Shown in pieces: positions 1 to 8,354 of a stretch of DNA of 34,710 bases; the stretch's first letter is position 1, and each line of letters opens with the position of its first letter. The notes under the pieces were generated by a model. The model did not search any database and was not told the DNA's origin. It saw only the letters and a list, made by a program, of their open reading frames with translations. Both the position numbers and the translations under genes were made by a program. Source of the DNA: Propionicicella superfundia DSM 22317 (GTDB taxonomy: Bacteria; Actinomycetota; Actinomycetes; Propionibacteriales; Propionibacteriaceae); assembly GCF_000423465.1 (NCBI RefSeq), contig NZ_KE384025.1:25367-60076 (forward strand). Reading direction: 5' to 3'.

Positions 1-172
1 GGTGGTTGAGCCTGCCGAAACCACCGCCTCCGAACCAGCGTCCTTTCGACAAGCTCAAGGACCACCAGGGGGTTACGCTCAGGGACCTTTCGACAGGCTC
101 AAGGACCACCACGGGGTGAGCTCAAGGACCTTTCGACAGGCTCAAGGACCCAGGGTTGGCTCAAGGACCGGG
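1..172. repeat. Cluster of TTCGACAGGCTCA-type dispersed repeats
   Basis: Three near-identical copies of a 22-base unit, CCTTTCGACAGGCTCAAGGACC, lie at about 42-63 (with AAG for AGG), 86-107 and 129-150. Partial copies of its 3' half (GCTCAAGGACC) lie near 120-130 and 159-169. A related palindromic variant (GGTGGTT at 1-7 facing AACCACC at 19-25) opens the window. The unit is partly self-complementary. Repeats of this kind are, to my recollection, common between genes in Microbacteriaceae. The cluster lies directly 3' of the permease gene, where it could also act in transcription end formation. It is not a CRISPR array because spacing is irregular and there are no unique spacers. Confidence 0.75.
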
Positions 173-1630
173 TCAGGTCCCGGGCGGCGGGTCCTGGTCC
201 TCGGGGCTGTCGGTGTAGATGCCGGGACGGTCGACGATGAGGACCGTCCCCCCGGCCTCGTCGGCTTTGAGATGGCTCGGAGCGAGCCAGCGCGCCAGGT
301 GGTACACGGCCACCGTGACGATCGTGCCCAGCGCGATGCCCGACAAGGTGAAGCCCGGCGTGATCTGCAGCGACACGTCGCCGACGCCGATGATGATGCC
401 GGCGGAGGCGGGGACGAGATTCAGCGGGTTGCCGAAGTCGACCTTGTTCTCCTTCCAGATCTTCGCTCCGAGCAGGCCGATCATGCCGTAGAGGACGACG
501 GTGATGCCGCCCAGCACCCCGCCGGGGGTCGCGGAGACGACGGCCCCGAACTTCGGCGAGAAGCCGAACAGGATCGCCACGATCGCGGCCACCACGTACG
601 CCGCGCTCGAATACACGCGCGTCGCGGCCATGACCCCGATGTTCTCGGCGTACGTCGTGGTCGGGCCCGCGCCCACGGCTGTGGCGAGGACCGACCCGAC
701 GCCGTCGGCCGCGATCGCGCGACCCATGTACTTGTCGAGATTCGCCCCCGTCATCTCGGCGACAGCCTTGACGTGGCCGGTGTTCTCGGCGATGAGCGCG
801 ATGACGACCGGCAGCGCGATGATGATGAAGCCCAGGTTGAACACCGGCGCATGGATGCCCACGATGTTCGTGTCGGCGCCGAACTTCCAGGTGGACAGGT
901 CGGTCAGCGGCGGCAGGCCGATCCAGTCGGCCGCGGCGACGTTCGTCCAGTCGACCCGCCAATGCGTCGTGACCTCCCCGGCCGATGCCGAATAGGACGT
1001 GATCTGTCCGAAGACCAGATCGGCGAGCCAACTCAGCACATACCCGATGATCAGCGACAGGAAGATCGCGATACGGCTGACGAATCCGCGCGCCCCGACG
1101 CTGAGGACGACCACGATCACCATGACGATGAGGGCGATCCACTGGTCCTGCGGCCAGTAGGTGCCGGCCACGACGGGAGCGAGGTTGAAGCCGATGAGCA
1201 TGACGACCGCGCCCGTCACGACGGGCGGCAGCGTCTTGTGGATGACGCCGGCCCCCGCGAAGTGGATGATGAGGCCCACCATGAACAGCAGGACGCCGAC
1301 GCACAGCAGCGCGCCGCTGAGCTCGGCCGGGTTGCCGCCGGCGCCGTAGATCGCCGTGGCGACGCCCACGAAGGACGCCGACGATCCCAGGTACGACGGG
1401 ACACGGCCGTTCACAACCAGCAGGAAGACCAGTGTCGCGACGCCCGACATCATGACGGCGAGCTGCGGGTTCAGCCCCATGAGGAGGGGGAACACGAACG
1501 TCGCGCCGAACATGGCCACGACGTGCTGCGCCCCGAGACCGACCGTCTTTCCCCAGGTGAGACGCTCGTGGGGAGCTACGACGTCCCCCGGCGCGAGCTT
1601 GCCGTCACCGTGCAGTTTCCACCAGGCCAT
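173..1630 (-). CDS. Uracil/xanthine permease, NCS2 family
   Basis: A 485-residue integral membrane symporter of the nucleobase-ascorbate (NCS2/NAT) family, predicted to import uracil or a purine with a cation. Seen: the TM1 QH motif (GAQHVVAMFGATF), many hydrophobic segments, the IAENTG segment of TM8, and the NAT signature ENIGVMAATR in the second half. The reading frame is open further upstream, but the ATG at 1630 is chosen because AAGGGG lies 6 bases before it and a TACAGT -10 box lies at 1660-1665; the upstream extension is Arg-rich and unlike the family. The gene stands alone, with a hairpin separating it from the surface-protein gene. Uracil versus xanthine specificity cannot be decided here. 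Confidence 0.9.
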   Translation of the reverse strand: MAWWKLHGDGKLAPGDVVAPHERLTWGKTVGLGAQHVVAMFGATFVFPLLMGLNPQLAVMMSGVATLVFLLVVNGRVPSYLGSSASFVGVATAIYGAGGNPAELSGALLCVGVLLFMVGLIIHFAGAGVIHKTLPPVVTGAVVMLIGFNLAPVVAGTYWPQDQWIALIVMVIVVVLSVGARGFVSRIAIFLSLIIGYVLSWLADLVFGQITSYSASAGEVTTHWRVDWTNVAAADWIGLPPLTDLSTWKFGADTNIVGIHAPVFNLGFIIIALPVVIALIAENTGHVKAVAEMTGANLDKYMGRAIAADGVGSVLATAVGAGPTTTYAENIGVMAATRVYSSAAYVVAAIVAILFGFSPKFGAVVSATPGGVLGGITVVLYGMIGLLGAKIWKENKVDFGNPLNLVPASAGIIIGVGDVSLQITPGFTLSGIALGTIVTVAVYHLARWLAPSHLKADEAGGTVLIVDRPGIYTDSPEDQDPPPGT

Positions 1631-1659
1631 CGCATGCCCCTTCGTCCGAGATCGGGTGC

Positions 1660-1665
1660 ACTGTA
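1660..1665 (-). promoter_or_regulatory. -10 box (TACAGT) of the permease gene
   Basis: TACAGT on the minus strand would place the transcript start about 20 bases before the ATG at 1630, leaving room for the AAGGGG ribosome site. No clear -35 was recognised. Confidence 0.4.
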
Positions 1666-1720
1666 CGCAGAAGAAGGGGCGTCCGGTGCCGAAACGGACA
1701 TTCCTGGACGTCTCCCGTGG

Positions 1721-1756
1721 GTGCCGCCGCGACGTGTAACGAGGTCGCGGCGGCAC
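1721..1756 (-). terminator. Hairpin terminator of the surface-protein gene
   Basis: A perfect 13-base inverted repeat (GTGCCGCCGCGAC at 1721-1733, GTCGCGGCGGCAC at 1744-1756) with a 10-base loop starts 15 bases after the stop codon of the minus-strand surface-protein gene. There is no U-run, which is usual for high-GC actinobacteria. Confidence 0.7.
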
Positions 1757-1770
1757 CCCGGGAGGACGCG

Positions 1771-3009
1771 TCAGCGGCGGCGGTGCAGCGCCACCGTCGC
1801 AGTGCCGGCGACGAGGAGCAACGCCGCGAGGATCGCCGCGATGCCGCCCTGCGCACCGGTGTCGGCCAGGACGTCACCCGGCGTGGTGGGCGTTGGCGTG
1901 GCCACGGTCACGCTCGGCGTCGCCACGGTCACGGTCGGCGTCGCCACGGTCTCACTCGGCGTCGGCACAGTCTCACTCGGCGTCGGCACGGCCTCGCTCG
2001 GCACCGGCTCGTCCTGCACCACCGGCGTCCGCGGGGGCGTCAGGACGCCGTTCCCCCCGGCTCCGGCCATCACGGAATACGTGATCCGGGCCGAGGCCTC
2101 ACCGAGGGTTCCCGTCACCGAGTTGGTCAGGACGTCGCCCTCCTGCACGCCGGGAGGCGTCTCGGCCAGGTAGGACAGGACCAGGACGTTCGACCCGCTC
2201 GGGATGCTCCCCGAGATCGAGATCTCGGAGCCGTCGGAGGAGGGAGTCGCCTCCACCTCGATCGGCTCGAACCCGGCGCCGGACGATCCGGCGGATGCCC
2301 ACTCGTCGGCCGTGCCGCTCCACACATACGCGGTCACGCTGTCCGCGGTGTACGTCATTCCGCTGCCGAAGGTGTCGGTGAGCGCGAAGTCGGAACGGCC
2401 GGTGACGTCGGCGATGATCCGCCACTGGACCTGCGACGTGTCCGCCGAGTACTGCCAGCCGTCCTTCTGCACACCCTCGGGAAGGCTCCCGTCGCCGTCG
2501 CCCGTGACCCCGATCCCGCCCGTTCCCGGAAGGTCGACGTAGCGGATCTCGCCACCGATCGTGAACGGCACCTGTTCCTGGGTGGTCGTCGTCGAGGCGG
2601 CCAGGGTGAGCCAGAAGTAGAAGTCCTTGAAGCCGTCCCTGCCGGTGACGAAGTCGCCGAGCGTGCAGGTGGCCGATGCCGCCGACACCGCGCAGACGCC
2701 GATCTCCTCCCCGTCGGGCGACAGGATCGGCGTCGAGGCGGACACGCCCTGGAGGACCTCCGGGAACTCGATGACGTAGACGTCCCCCGCCGCCAGGTCA
2801 TCGGGAAGATCGAACGTCGCTTGCAGTCGCAGCCTGTCGTCCTGGCTGAGCTGACCGGTGATCGGGTTCCCGTCGGTGTCCGTCACCGACAGCCGCAGAT
2901 TCTCGACAGCCACCGTCGCCGCATGAGCGACGGGGGTCGCCGCCACGGACGCGACGGCCCACGTGACAAGCGAAACTAGGAGCATCAGCCCCCCCAGGCG
3001 AGCTCTCAT
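1771..3009 (-). CDS. LAXTG-anchored surface protein with Ig-like adhesin region
   Basis: A 412-residue exported wall protein. The N-terminus is a signal peptide (basic MRAR, hydrophobic stretch, ATPVAHA cleavage region near residue 30). About residues 31-320 are acidic, Thr/Ser/Gly-rich and beta-strand-like, resembling the SdrG/fibrinogen-binding Ig-like modules of MSCRAMM adhesins; this family call is by eye. A Pro/Thr/Ser/Val heptad repeat linker follows (coded at 1897-2001). The C-terminus has LADTG at 381-385, a hydrophobic segment and HRRR. LAXTG is the motif favoured by class E sortases of high-GC Gram-positives, so anchoring to peptidoglycan is inferred. No sortase gene is in the window. 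The ATG at 3009 has GGAGGTG just upstream. The ligand is unknown. Confidence 0.85.
   Translation of the reverse strand: MRARLGGLMLLVSLVTWAVASVAATPVAHAATVAVENLRLSVTDTDGNPITGQLSQDDRLRLQATFDLPDDLAAGDVYVIEFPEVLQGVSASTPILSPDGEEIGVCAVSAASATCTLGDFVTGRDGFKDFYFWLTLAASTTTTQEQVPFTIGGEIRYVDLPGTGGIGVTGDGDGSLPEGVQKDGWQYSADTSQVQWRIIADVTGRSDFALTDTFGSGMTYTADSVTAYVWSGTADEWASAGSSGAGFEPIEVEATPSSDGSEISISGSIPSGSNVLVLSYLAETPPGVQEGDVLTNSVTGTLGEASARITYSVMAGAGGNGVLTPPRTPVVQDEPVPSEAVPTPSETVPTPSETVATPTVTVATPSVTVATPTPTTPGDVLADTGAQGGIAAILAALLLVAGTATVALHRRR
1897..2001 (-). repeat. Five tandem 21-base repeats coding a heptapeptide linker
   Basis: Five consecutive 21-base units (1897-1917, 1918-1938, 1939-1959, 1960-1980, 1981-2001) encode variants of a seven-residue Pro-Thr-Pro-Ser-Glu-Thr-Val motif. 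They form the wall-spanning stalk just before the sorting signal. The in-frame unit length suggests copy number can vary by slippage. Confidence 0.85.
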
Positions 3010-3048
3010 GGCACCTCCAAAACGCGTATTGAATCGCTCCGGCCGGCC

Positions 3049-3104
3049 GCCTCCACACAGAAGGAGGCAGCAGGTCGGTAACGAGGATTCCTCCGCAGAT
3101 CCTA
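3049..3104 (-). promoter_or_regulatory. Promoter and structured 5' leader of the surface-protein gene
   Basis: TAGGAT at 3099-3104 is a candidate -10 box, implying a leader of about 80 bases. Within it GCCTCC (3049-3054) and GGAGGC (3063-3068) form a perfect 6-base hairpin with an 8-base loop. Whether the hairpin matters is unknown. Confidence 0.35.
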
Positions 3105-3160
3105 GAGATCCATGGGGTCATCACGACGCCCGGTAACCCGCCGATCCGGTCCCGCCCCGG

Positions 3161-3191
3161 GCCGCATCCGGCTGAGAAGGGCTTATGCGGC
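3161..3191 (-). terminator. Putative terminator of the DUF6891-like gene
   Basis: GCCGCAT (3161-3167) and ATGCGGC (3185-3191) form a perfect 7-base stem with a 17-base loop, 57 bases after the stop of the minus-strand gene. No other use was evident between 3105 and 3248. Confidence 0.4.
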
Positions 3192-3248
3192 GACGACCCG
3201 CTGCGCGGAGCCGACGAGACCGACCGACGCCCCTCCGGCGCCGCGGTC

Positions 3249-3917
3249 TCAGACCCGCGCCAGGTATGTCACGTTGGACAGCCGAAGCCGGTCCTCGATG
3301 CTCTCGGTCCAGTCCACGTCGATGCCGTGCTCCAGCAGGATCGGGATGACGACCTGCTTCACGAGCGAGACGGTGAGCTTCTCGTAGGCCTCCTGCTGCT
3401 CCGCGCCGGACAGGGCGTTCCAGTCCTGAGCGGTGAAGAACGCCGGCAGCCGCACGCCGTACGCGAGGTGGGTGTGTCCGTTCTCGATGATGTCGGCGGT
3501 GTCGCCGCCGTGGTAGTACACGGCGCCGAGCCAGGTCCGGGAGTCGTCGAACTCGCCGACGATCTCCCCGGAAGCGCAGTCCAGGCAGCACGCGAAGTTC
3601 TCCCGCGCCAGGACGTTGTGCTGTTCGAGCACGGCGAACGCCCGCGACAGGGGTGTCGGGCCCGGCTCACCGGGTGCCCACTGCGCCTGCTGCGCGCGTC
3701 GCGCGTCCCGCAGGAAGGCCGCGAGCTGATCGACCTCGTCGTCGGTGAGCGGCGTGCCGATCCTCTCGGTGGCGTACTCGCCGAGCAGGTAGCCGTCGTC
3801 CTCCCCGCGCAGCAGCAACTGCCAGCCGCGCGTCCGCAGCGCCTCCTCCTCGGACGGCGTCAGCCCGTACGACGACGGCAGGCGCAGTCCGTCCGGCTGC
3901 TCGTAGTACTTCCACAC
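3249..3917 (-). CDS. DUF6891-like cytosolic protein
   Basis: A 222-residue soluble protein of unknown function. It shows a CCLDC cluster in the segment ARENFACCLDCASGEIVGEF, then YYHGGDTADI and HLAYG, an arrangement I recall from actinobacterial DUF6891 proteins; this assignment is from memory. The paired cysteines could bind metal. The start is taken as GTG at 3917 (VWKYYEQ), because a TACCCT box at 3925-3930 ends 7 bases before it, which fits a leaderless transcript. An ATG at 3992 would overlap the upstream methyltransferase gene and adds a low-complexity extension. It follows that methyltransferase on the same strand by 61 bases. Confidence 0.65.
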   Translation of the reverse strand: MWKYYEQPDGLRLPSSYGLTPSEEEALRTRGWQLLLRGEDDGYLLGEYATERIGTPLTDDEVDQLAAFLRDARRAQQAQWAPGEPGPTPLSRAFAVLEQHNVLARENFACCLDCASGEIVGEFDDSRTWLGAVYYHGGDTADIIENGHTHLAYGVRLPAFFTAQDWNALSGAEQQEAYEKLTVSLVKQVVIPILLEHGIDVDWTESIEDRLRLSNVTYLARV

Positions 3918-3924
3918 GCCACCA

Positions 3925-3930
3925 AGGGTA
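3925..3930 (-). promoter_or_regulatory. -10 box for leaderless transcription of the DUF6891-like gene
   Basis: TACCCT with 7 bases to the GTG start at 3917, so the start codon's first base falls at the expected transcript start. Confidence 0.5.
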
Positions 3931-3978
3931 GGCCGGGCGACAACCGGGCCGAAGGTGCCGCGGTCCCCCGGGCGGGGG

Positions 3979-4767
3979 TCACCGGGGTGCATGCCCCTCG
4001 ACGGCCGTGGCGTCGAGGCCGGCGTCGGTTCGTACCCGGACGCGGGCCAGGCCCGCGTCCTGCAGGATCCGGGCCGCGCGGGGTGCCTGATCGACGGAGA
4101 CCTCTGTGACAAACCGTCCCCGCGCCGCCAGCCGCGGAGCCAGCAACGGGGCGACGCGGCGCAGCGGGTCCAATCCGTCACGGCCTCCGTCCAGGGCGGG
4201 CAGGGGCTCGTGGTCGCGGGCGTCGCGCGGCATCAGGGCCAGGTGCGCCGTCGGCACGTACGGGAGGTTCGCGGCGATGGCCCCGAACGTCCCCGGCTCG
4301 GCGCCGAGGACGTCGGCGGCGTCCCCGCACACCACGCGCGCATCGGGCGGCAGGTTGCGGCGGGCGCACGCGACCGCCCGGGGATCGATGTCGACGGCCG
4401 TCACCCGCACGTGCGGGACCCGTGCCGCGCACCAGGCCGCGATGGTGCCCACGCCGCACCCGAGATCGAGCAGCGCGTCACCGGGCCGCAGCCGGCGCCG
4501 GGCACGCCGTGCCGTCAACAGCGTCCGTGCCCGCGGGACGAACGTGCCCGGGACGACCGCGAGGCGCAGTCCGCCGAAGACGGCCGACCCCACGACGTGC
4601 TCGAGCGGCTCCCCCGCCACGCGGCGATCGAGCAGACCGGCCAGGTCACCGGCCGGGCCGGCGGCGCGCAGCAGTTCGGCCCACTCGTCCTCGGCGAAGA
4701 CGCACCCTGCCGCCCGGAGGCGGTCGAGAGCGGCCTCCCGGTCCGGGGCGCGATCTGGCCGGGGCAT
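3979..4767 (-). CDS. PrmC-related N5-glutamine methyltransferase-like protein
   Basis: A 262-residue class I SAM-dependent methyltransferase related to PrmC/HemK, which methylates the GGQ glutamine of release factors. Seen: an N-terminal helical region, the SAM-binding DLGCGVGTIA (about 101-110), the VDIDP acidic strand (about 125-129), and NLPYVP (167-172) in place of the canonical NPPY. The NLPY variant marks an actinobacterial PrmC-related subfamily, so the real substrate may differ from release factors. ATG at 4767 is preceded by AAGGTG at good spacing. It is transcribed divergently from the DUF2252 gene. Confidence 0.8.
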   Translation of the reverse strand: MPRPDRAPDREAALDRLRAAGCVFAEDEWAELLRAAGPAGDLAGLLDRRVAGEPLEHVVGSAVFGGLRLAVVPGTFVPRARTLLTARRARRRLRPGDALLDLGCGVGTIAAWCAARVPHVRVTAVDIDPRAVACARRNLPPDARVVCGDAADVLGAEPGTFGAIAANLPYVPTAHLALMPRDARDHEPLPALDGGRDGLDPLRRVAPLLAPRLAARGRFVTEVSVDQAPRAARILQDAGLARVRVRTDAGLDATAVEGHAPR

Positions 4768-4810
4768 GCGTGGGCACCTTCCAGCGAGCGGACGGGCAGA
4801 CGACGCAACG

Positions 4811-4816
4811 ACGCTA
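4811..4816 (-). promoter_or_regulatory. -10 box (TAGCGT) of the methyltransferase gene
   Basis: TAGCGT on the minus strand, 43 bases upstream of the ATG at 4767, in the divergent intergenic region with the DUF2252 gene. Confidence 0.35.
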
Positions 4817-4891
4817 CCCCAGACCTCCCCGGCCCCCGGGCACGGCCCCGCCGGTACGACCGCGACGATTCCCTCCGCGGCGCGGGGTTCG

Positions 4892-4897
4892 TACACT
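4892..4897 (+). promoter_or_regulatory. -10 box (TACACT) of the DUF2252 gene
   Basis: TACACT lies 20 bases upstream of the ATG at 4918, followed by AAAGGGGAG as ribosome site. Confidence 0.4.
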
Positions 4898-4917
4898 GCT
4901 GAAGCGAAAGGGGAGCG

Positions 4918-6366
4918 ATGACGCAGTTCGCACGGGTGCTGACACCCCTCGGCGGAACCGACAACGTCCGCAGCATGGTGAGCCTGCGGTCCCAGGTGAC
5001 GACGCGCGCCGAGCGGTTCGCGATCGGCCGCACCCTGCGCACCACGCGGCCGCTGTCCAATCTCTCGCTGTGGGAGGTGACCCCCGGCAGGACGGGCGTG
5101 GTCGACCTCGTCGGGAGATCCCACGAGGGGCGGGTCGAGAGCCTGATCGGGATCCGCGTGGCCCGGATGATCTCGTCGCCGTACGGGTTCCTGCGCGGTT
5201 CGGCGGTCGTCATGGCCGACGACGTCGCCCGGCTTCCGGTCACGGGCATCGCCCCGGTCGTGTGCGGTGACGCCCACCTGGGCAACTTCGGGTTCTACCG
5301 CTCCCCCGAGGGCGCACAGGTGATCGACCTCAACGACTTCGACGAGTCCCACGTCGGCGCCTGGGAGTGGGACGTGAAGCGGCTGACGGCATCCATCTGG
5401 GTCGCCGGACGCGAGAACGGGCTCACCGAGCAGCAGTGCGCGGACGCCGTGACGAGTTGCGCGACCGCCTACCGCGACGAGGTCGCGCGCCTGGCGAATC
5501 TGCCGCTGCTGACGCGGTCGTACGAGCGGATGGACGTCGACCACCTCACGAAGAAGGCGAACGACCGGACTCTGCAGGACGCGATCAGGCGTGCGGCGAA
5601 GGCGGCGCGCAAGCGGACGAGCGATCGGGCGCTGCCGCGGTTCACGACGGAGGAGGACGGCCGACGGCGCATCGTCGCCGAGCCTCCGCTCATCGAACCG
5701 CTCGGCGACGCCGAGGCCGAGGACCTGGCCGAAGGACTGGACGACTACCTCATGACGCTGCCTGCGCAGTGGCGCCGCGTCCTGTCGGGCTACACGCTGG
5801 TCGATGTCGCGCACAAGGTGGTGGGCGTGGGCAGCGTCGGGCTGCGGGCCTACGTCGTGCTCGCCGAGGGGACGAGTCCCGACGACGTCATCTTCCTTCA
5901 GCTCAAGCAGGCGCGGCGATCGGTGCTGGCCCGCTACGTCCACGGCGAGCACGCCTGGCACGCCCATCAGGGGCAGCGCGTCGTCGAGTACCAGCAGGCG
6001 CTGCAGACGGTGTCGGACCCGCTTCTCGGCTGGACCGGCTTCGGCGGCAACCAGTACTACGTGCGCACGTTCCGGAACATGAAGGGGACGGTCCCGCTCG
6101 ACGGCCTGGACGCGGGCGCGCTCAGCGACTATGCACGCGTCGTCGGCCTGCTGCTGGCAAAGGGACACGCCCGGACGTCCGGCGCATCGATGATCGCCGG
6201 GTACCTCGGGGCCGACGACGAGGCCGCCGAGGCGCTCGCCGCCTTCGCCCGCGCCTACGCCGACCAGACCGAGGCGGACCACGCGACGATGGTCGCGGCC
6301 GTCAAGCGGGGAGAACTGCCGCTGGCCGAGGGCCACATGGGATCGGCGTTCCGCCCTGGCGGGTAG
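4918..6366 (+). CDS. DUF2252 family protein
   Basis: A 482-residue cytosolic protein matching the DUF2252 family, which has a kinase-like fold. Seen: CGDAHLGNFGFY (about residues 118-129) followed by DLNDFDES, which resemble the catalytic HGDxHxxN and IDFD motifs of aminoglycoside/choline-type phosphotransferases, and a later RTFRNMKG segment. Substrate and activity are not known to me. The start is fixed by AAAGGGGAG 3 bases before the ATG. It is monocistronic, with its 3' end facing the carbonic anhydrase gene 81 bases away. Confidence 0.85.
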   Translation: MTQFARVLTPLGGTDNVRSMVSLRSQVTTRAERFAIGRTLRTTRPLSNLSLWEVTPGRTGVVDLVGRSHEGRVESLIGIRVARMISSPYGFLRGSAVVMADDVARLPVTGIAPVVCGDAHLGNFGFYRSPEGAQVIDLNDFDESHVGAWEWDVKRLTASIWVAGRENGLTEQQCADAVTSCATAYRDEVARLANLPLLTRSYERMDVDHLTKKANDRTLQDAIRRAAKAARKRTSDRALPRFTTEEDGRRRIVAEPPLIEPLGDAEAEDLAEGLDDYLMTLPAQWRRVLSGYTLVDVAHKVVGVGSVGLRAYVVLAEGTSPDDVIFLQLKQARRSVLARYVHGEHAWHAHQGQRVVEYQQALQTVSDPLLGWTGFGGNQYYVRTFRNMKGTVPLDGLDAGALSDYARVVGLLLAKGHARTSGASMIAGYLGADDEAAEALAAFARAYADQTEADHATMVAAVKRGELPLAEGHMGSAFRPGG

Positions 6367-6447
6367 GCCGCGGCGTGCATGGACGGCGTCGCGGCCGGTC
6401 TCGGCCCACCGGGCCGGATGGTCCTCGTGGCCGTCACGCCCGCGCGC

Positions 6448-6945
6448 TCAGGCGGGGAGGATCTCCCGCAGCCGGCGGCTCACGACGTCGAAGACGAAGC
6501 CGCGCAGGTCGTCCAGGTGCCGCACGGCGCTCTCGGCACGGATGCGTGCCATGCCCTGCCGGACCTCGGCGTCCACGTCGTGGAAGGTCTCGACGGCCCA
6601 CTGGGGCCGCAGGCCCGTCTCGACCTCGACGTCGTGCCGGAAGGCATCGCCCTCGAACGACCCCATGCCGCAGTCGGTGTGCATGACGAGCATCACGTGC
6701 ACCGTCCCCAGCTTCCGCTGGCTCACGGCCAGGGAGCGCAGGACGTCGTCGGTGACGATGCCGCCCGCGTTGCGGATGACGTGCGCCTCGCCCGCCCGCA
6801 GCCCGAGGGTGTTGTACGGGTCGATGCGGGCGTCCATGCAGGTCACGACCGCGAGCTGCCGGGAGGGTGCGGCCGTCCCGACGAAGTCCATGGCGTGGTC
6901 GGCATAGGCGGCGTTCGCGGCGACGACCTCGTCGATGGTGGTCAC
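6448..6945 (-). CDS. Beta-class carbonic anhydrase
   Basis: A 165-residue zinc enzyme interconverting CO2 and bicarbonate. Zinc ligands and catalytic dyad are visible: C36, D38 and R40 in CMDAR, and H89 and C92 in HTDCG; RNAGG precedes them as in the family. The small size and sequence resemble the short beta-CA subclass typified by mycobacterial Rv1284. The start is GTG at 6945, with AAAGGAG five bases upstream; a GTG at 6951 directly abuts the ribosome site and is less likely. It lies 37 bases behind the DUF4921 gene and is probably co-transcribed with it. Confidence 0.92.
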   Translation of the reverse strand: MTTIDEVVAANAAYADHAMDFVGTAAPSRQLAVVTCMDARIDPYNTLGLRAGEAHVIRNAGGIVTDDVLRSLAVSQRKLGTVHVMLVMHTDCGMGSFEGDAFRHDVEVETGLRPQWAVETFHDVDAEVRQGMARIRAESAVRHLDDLRGFVFDVVSRRLREILPA

Positions 6946-6982
6946 GTTCACTCCTTTCCCGCGGGCCGGTGCCTCTGCGAGC

Positions 6983-8320
6983 TCACCGCGTCCCCGTGTT
7001 GTACCGCAGCGGGTTGGGCCGGCACTCCGCCTCGGTGGCGATCCGCAGGTGCGCGATGCGCCCCTCGTCGCGCAGGGCGAACAGCCGGGGCACGACCCGG
7101 TCGCGGATGGCGTAGGGGTCCATGGTGTTGAGGTACACCTTGGTCGCCCCCTCGAATCCCGCCAGCGTGGAGATGCGCCACTTCAGCAGGACCCGCCACG
7201 GCATCGCGAGATCGGTGTCGACCGGGCGGTAGTGCCACTCCTCGTTGCTGGGGACGTCCACACCGGTCGCGGCGTGCATGGCGTGGATGAGGTCGCTCAT
7301 GCCCGCGATCTCCTCGGGTTCGTGCTCCCAGACGTCGGAGTGCTCGCTCTTGCTCCAGATCTCGATCGTCGGGTACCTGTGGCCGAAGCCGGCGAACGCG
7401 ATGGCGTGGTCGTTCTCGGCGATGACCAGGTTCTGGTAGCTCGCGAAGTTGACGGCGAGCTCGTTGAAGATGTTGGGGTTGGCCCGCAGCCGCTGCAGCG
7501 CGAGCTCGTTCTGCACGCCGCGCTCGTCGATCGCCACGAGTTGTTTGTGCAGGTGGTCGAACGAGGCACCGGCGGGCTTGAGCCAGTTCTGGAACACGGC
7601 GGCGTACCGGGCGTAGCGGTTGACGTTGAACAGGCTCTTCACGGCGCTGACGGTGAAGGAGATGAACTGCCGGTGCTCGTCGACCGACAGCGTGCCCGAC
7701 GATGCGAGCTGGGAGTCGTCGGTGGCCCCGTCGACGAAGTGCCGCCGGGCGACGACGAGGTCGTGCCCGCCGCCGAAGAAGCCCGATGCGTACCTGAGTC
7801 GTTCGTCGACCGGCATCGCCTCGATCTCGGCGTCGGTGCGTCCGGCGGCGCGCAGCTTGTTCGCGACGACGGCGAGGACGTGCGTCCTGCCGGCGTCGCT
7901 GGACAGATACGCGGCCTTGCGCCCGGCGATGTGCTCGGGGAGCTCGAACCCGTAGTTGGCGTGCCAATAGTCGTAGGAGAGGATCTCGAAGAGGTTCGGG
8001 ATCCGCCGGAACTCGGCCACGGTCTCGGAGAGCTGCTCGACGGTGGTCCGGCTGAGCGTCTCCCATGCGCCGTCGGGGCGGCGGACGACGCGAGCCTTCT
8101 CGGGCGGCGTCTCGAGGTACCGGTCGGGGCAGAACGCGCACCAGGACGTCGCCTGCCCGGCCGAGAGCGGCGCCGGGGCGTGGGGCGCGACGCCCAGGGG
8201 GCGGTGGCTGCGGCCGGGGATCGTCCAGACCTCGGTGCCCGTGAACGGGTTCACCTGCTTCACGGTGCCGTCGGCCATCCGCTGCAGGAAGTTGGGCTCG
8301 GGGTTGAACGACGTGACCAT
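6983..8320 (-). CDS. DUF4921 family protein (GalT/HIT-like)
   Basis: A 445-residue protein of the DUF4921 family, related to galactose-1-phosphate uridylyltransferase and the HIT superfamily. Seen: a zinc-type CAFC pair at 61-64, long conserved regions, and the nucleotide-transfer-like FDHLHKQ (histidines 256 and 258). The histidine pattern suggests nucleotidyl transfer or hydrolysis, but the substrate is unknown. ATG at 8320 has GAGGGAG at good spacing and a TAGCCT -10 box at 8349-8354. It is followed closely by the carbonic anhydrase gene. Confidence 0.82.
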   Translation of the reverse strand: MVTSFNPEPNFLQRMADGTVKQVNPFTGTEVWTIPGRSHRPLGVAPHAPAPLSAGQATSWCAFCPDRYLETPPEKARVVRRPDGAWETLSRTTVEQLSETVAEFRRIPNLFEILSYDYWHANYGFELPEHIAGRKAAYLSSDAGRTHVLAVVANKLRAAGRTDAEIEAMPVDERLRYASGFFGGGHDLVVARRHFVDGATDDSQLASSGTLSVDEHRQFISFTVSAVKSLFNVNRYARYAAVFQNWLKPAGASFDHLHKQLVAIDERGVQNELALQRLRANPNIFNELAVNFASYQNLVIAENDHAIAFAGFGHRYPTIEIWSKSEHSDVWEHEPEEIAGMSDLIHAMHAATGVDVPSNEEWHYRPVDTDLAMPWRVLLKWRISTLAGFEGATKVYLNTMDPYAIRDRVVPRLFALRDEGRIAHLRIATEAECRPNPLRYNTGTR

Positions 8321-8348
8321 GCGGCTCCCTCACAGACCTCGGGCGACA

Positions 8349-8354
8349 AGGCTA
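8349..8354 (-). promoter_or_regulatory. -10 box (TAGCCT) of the DUF4921-carbonic anhydrase unit
   Basis: TAGCCT on the minus strand would give a leader of about 22 bases carrying GAGGGAG before the ATG at 8320. Confidence 0.4.
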
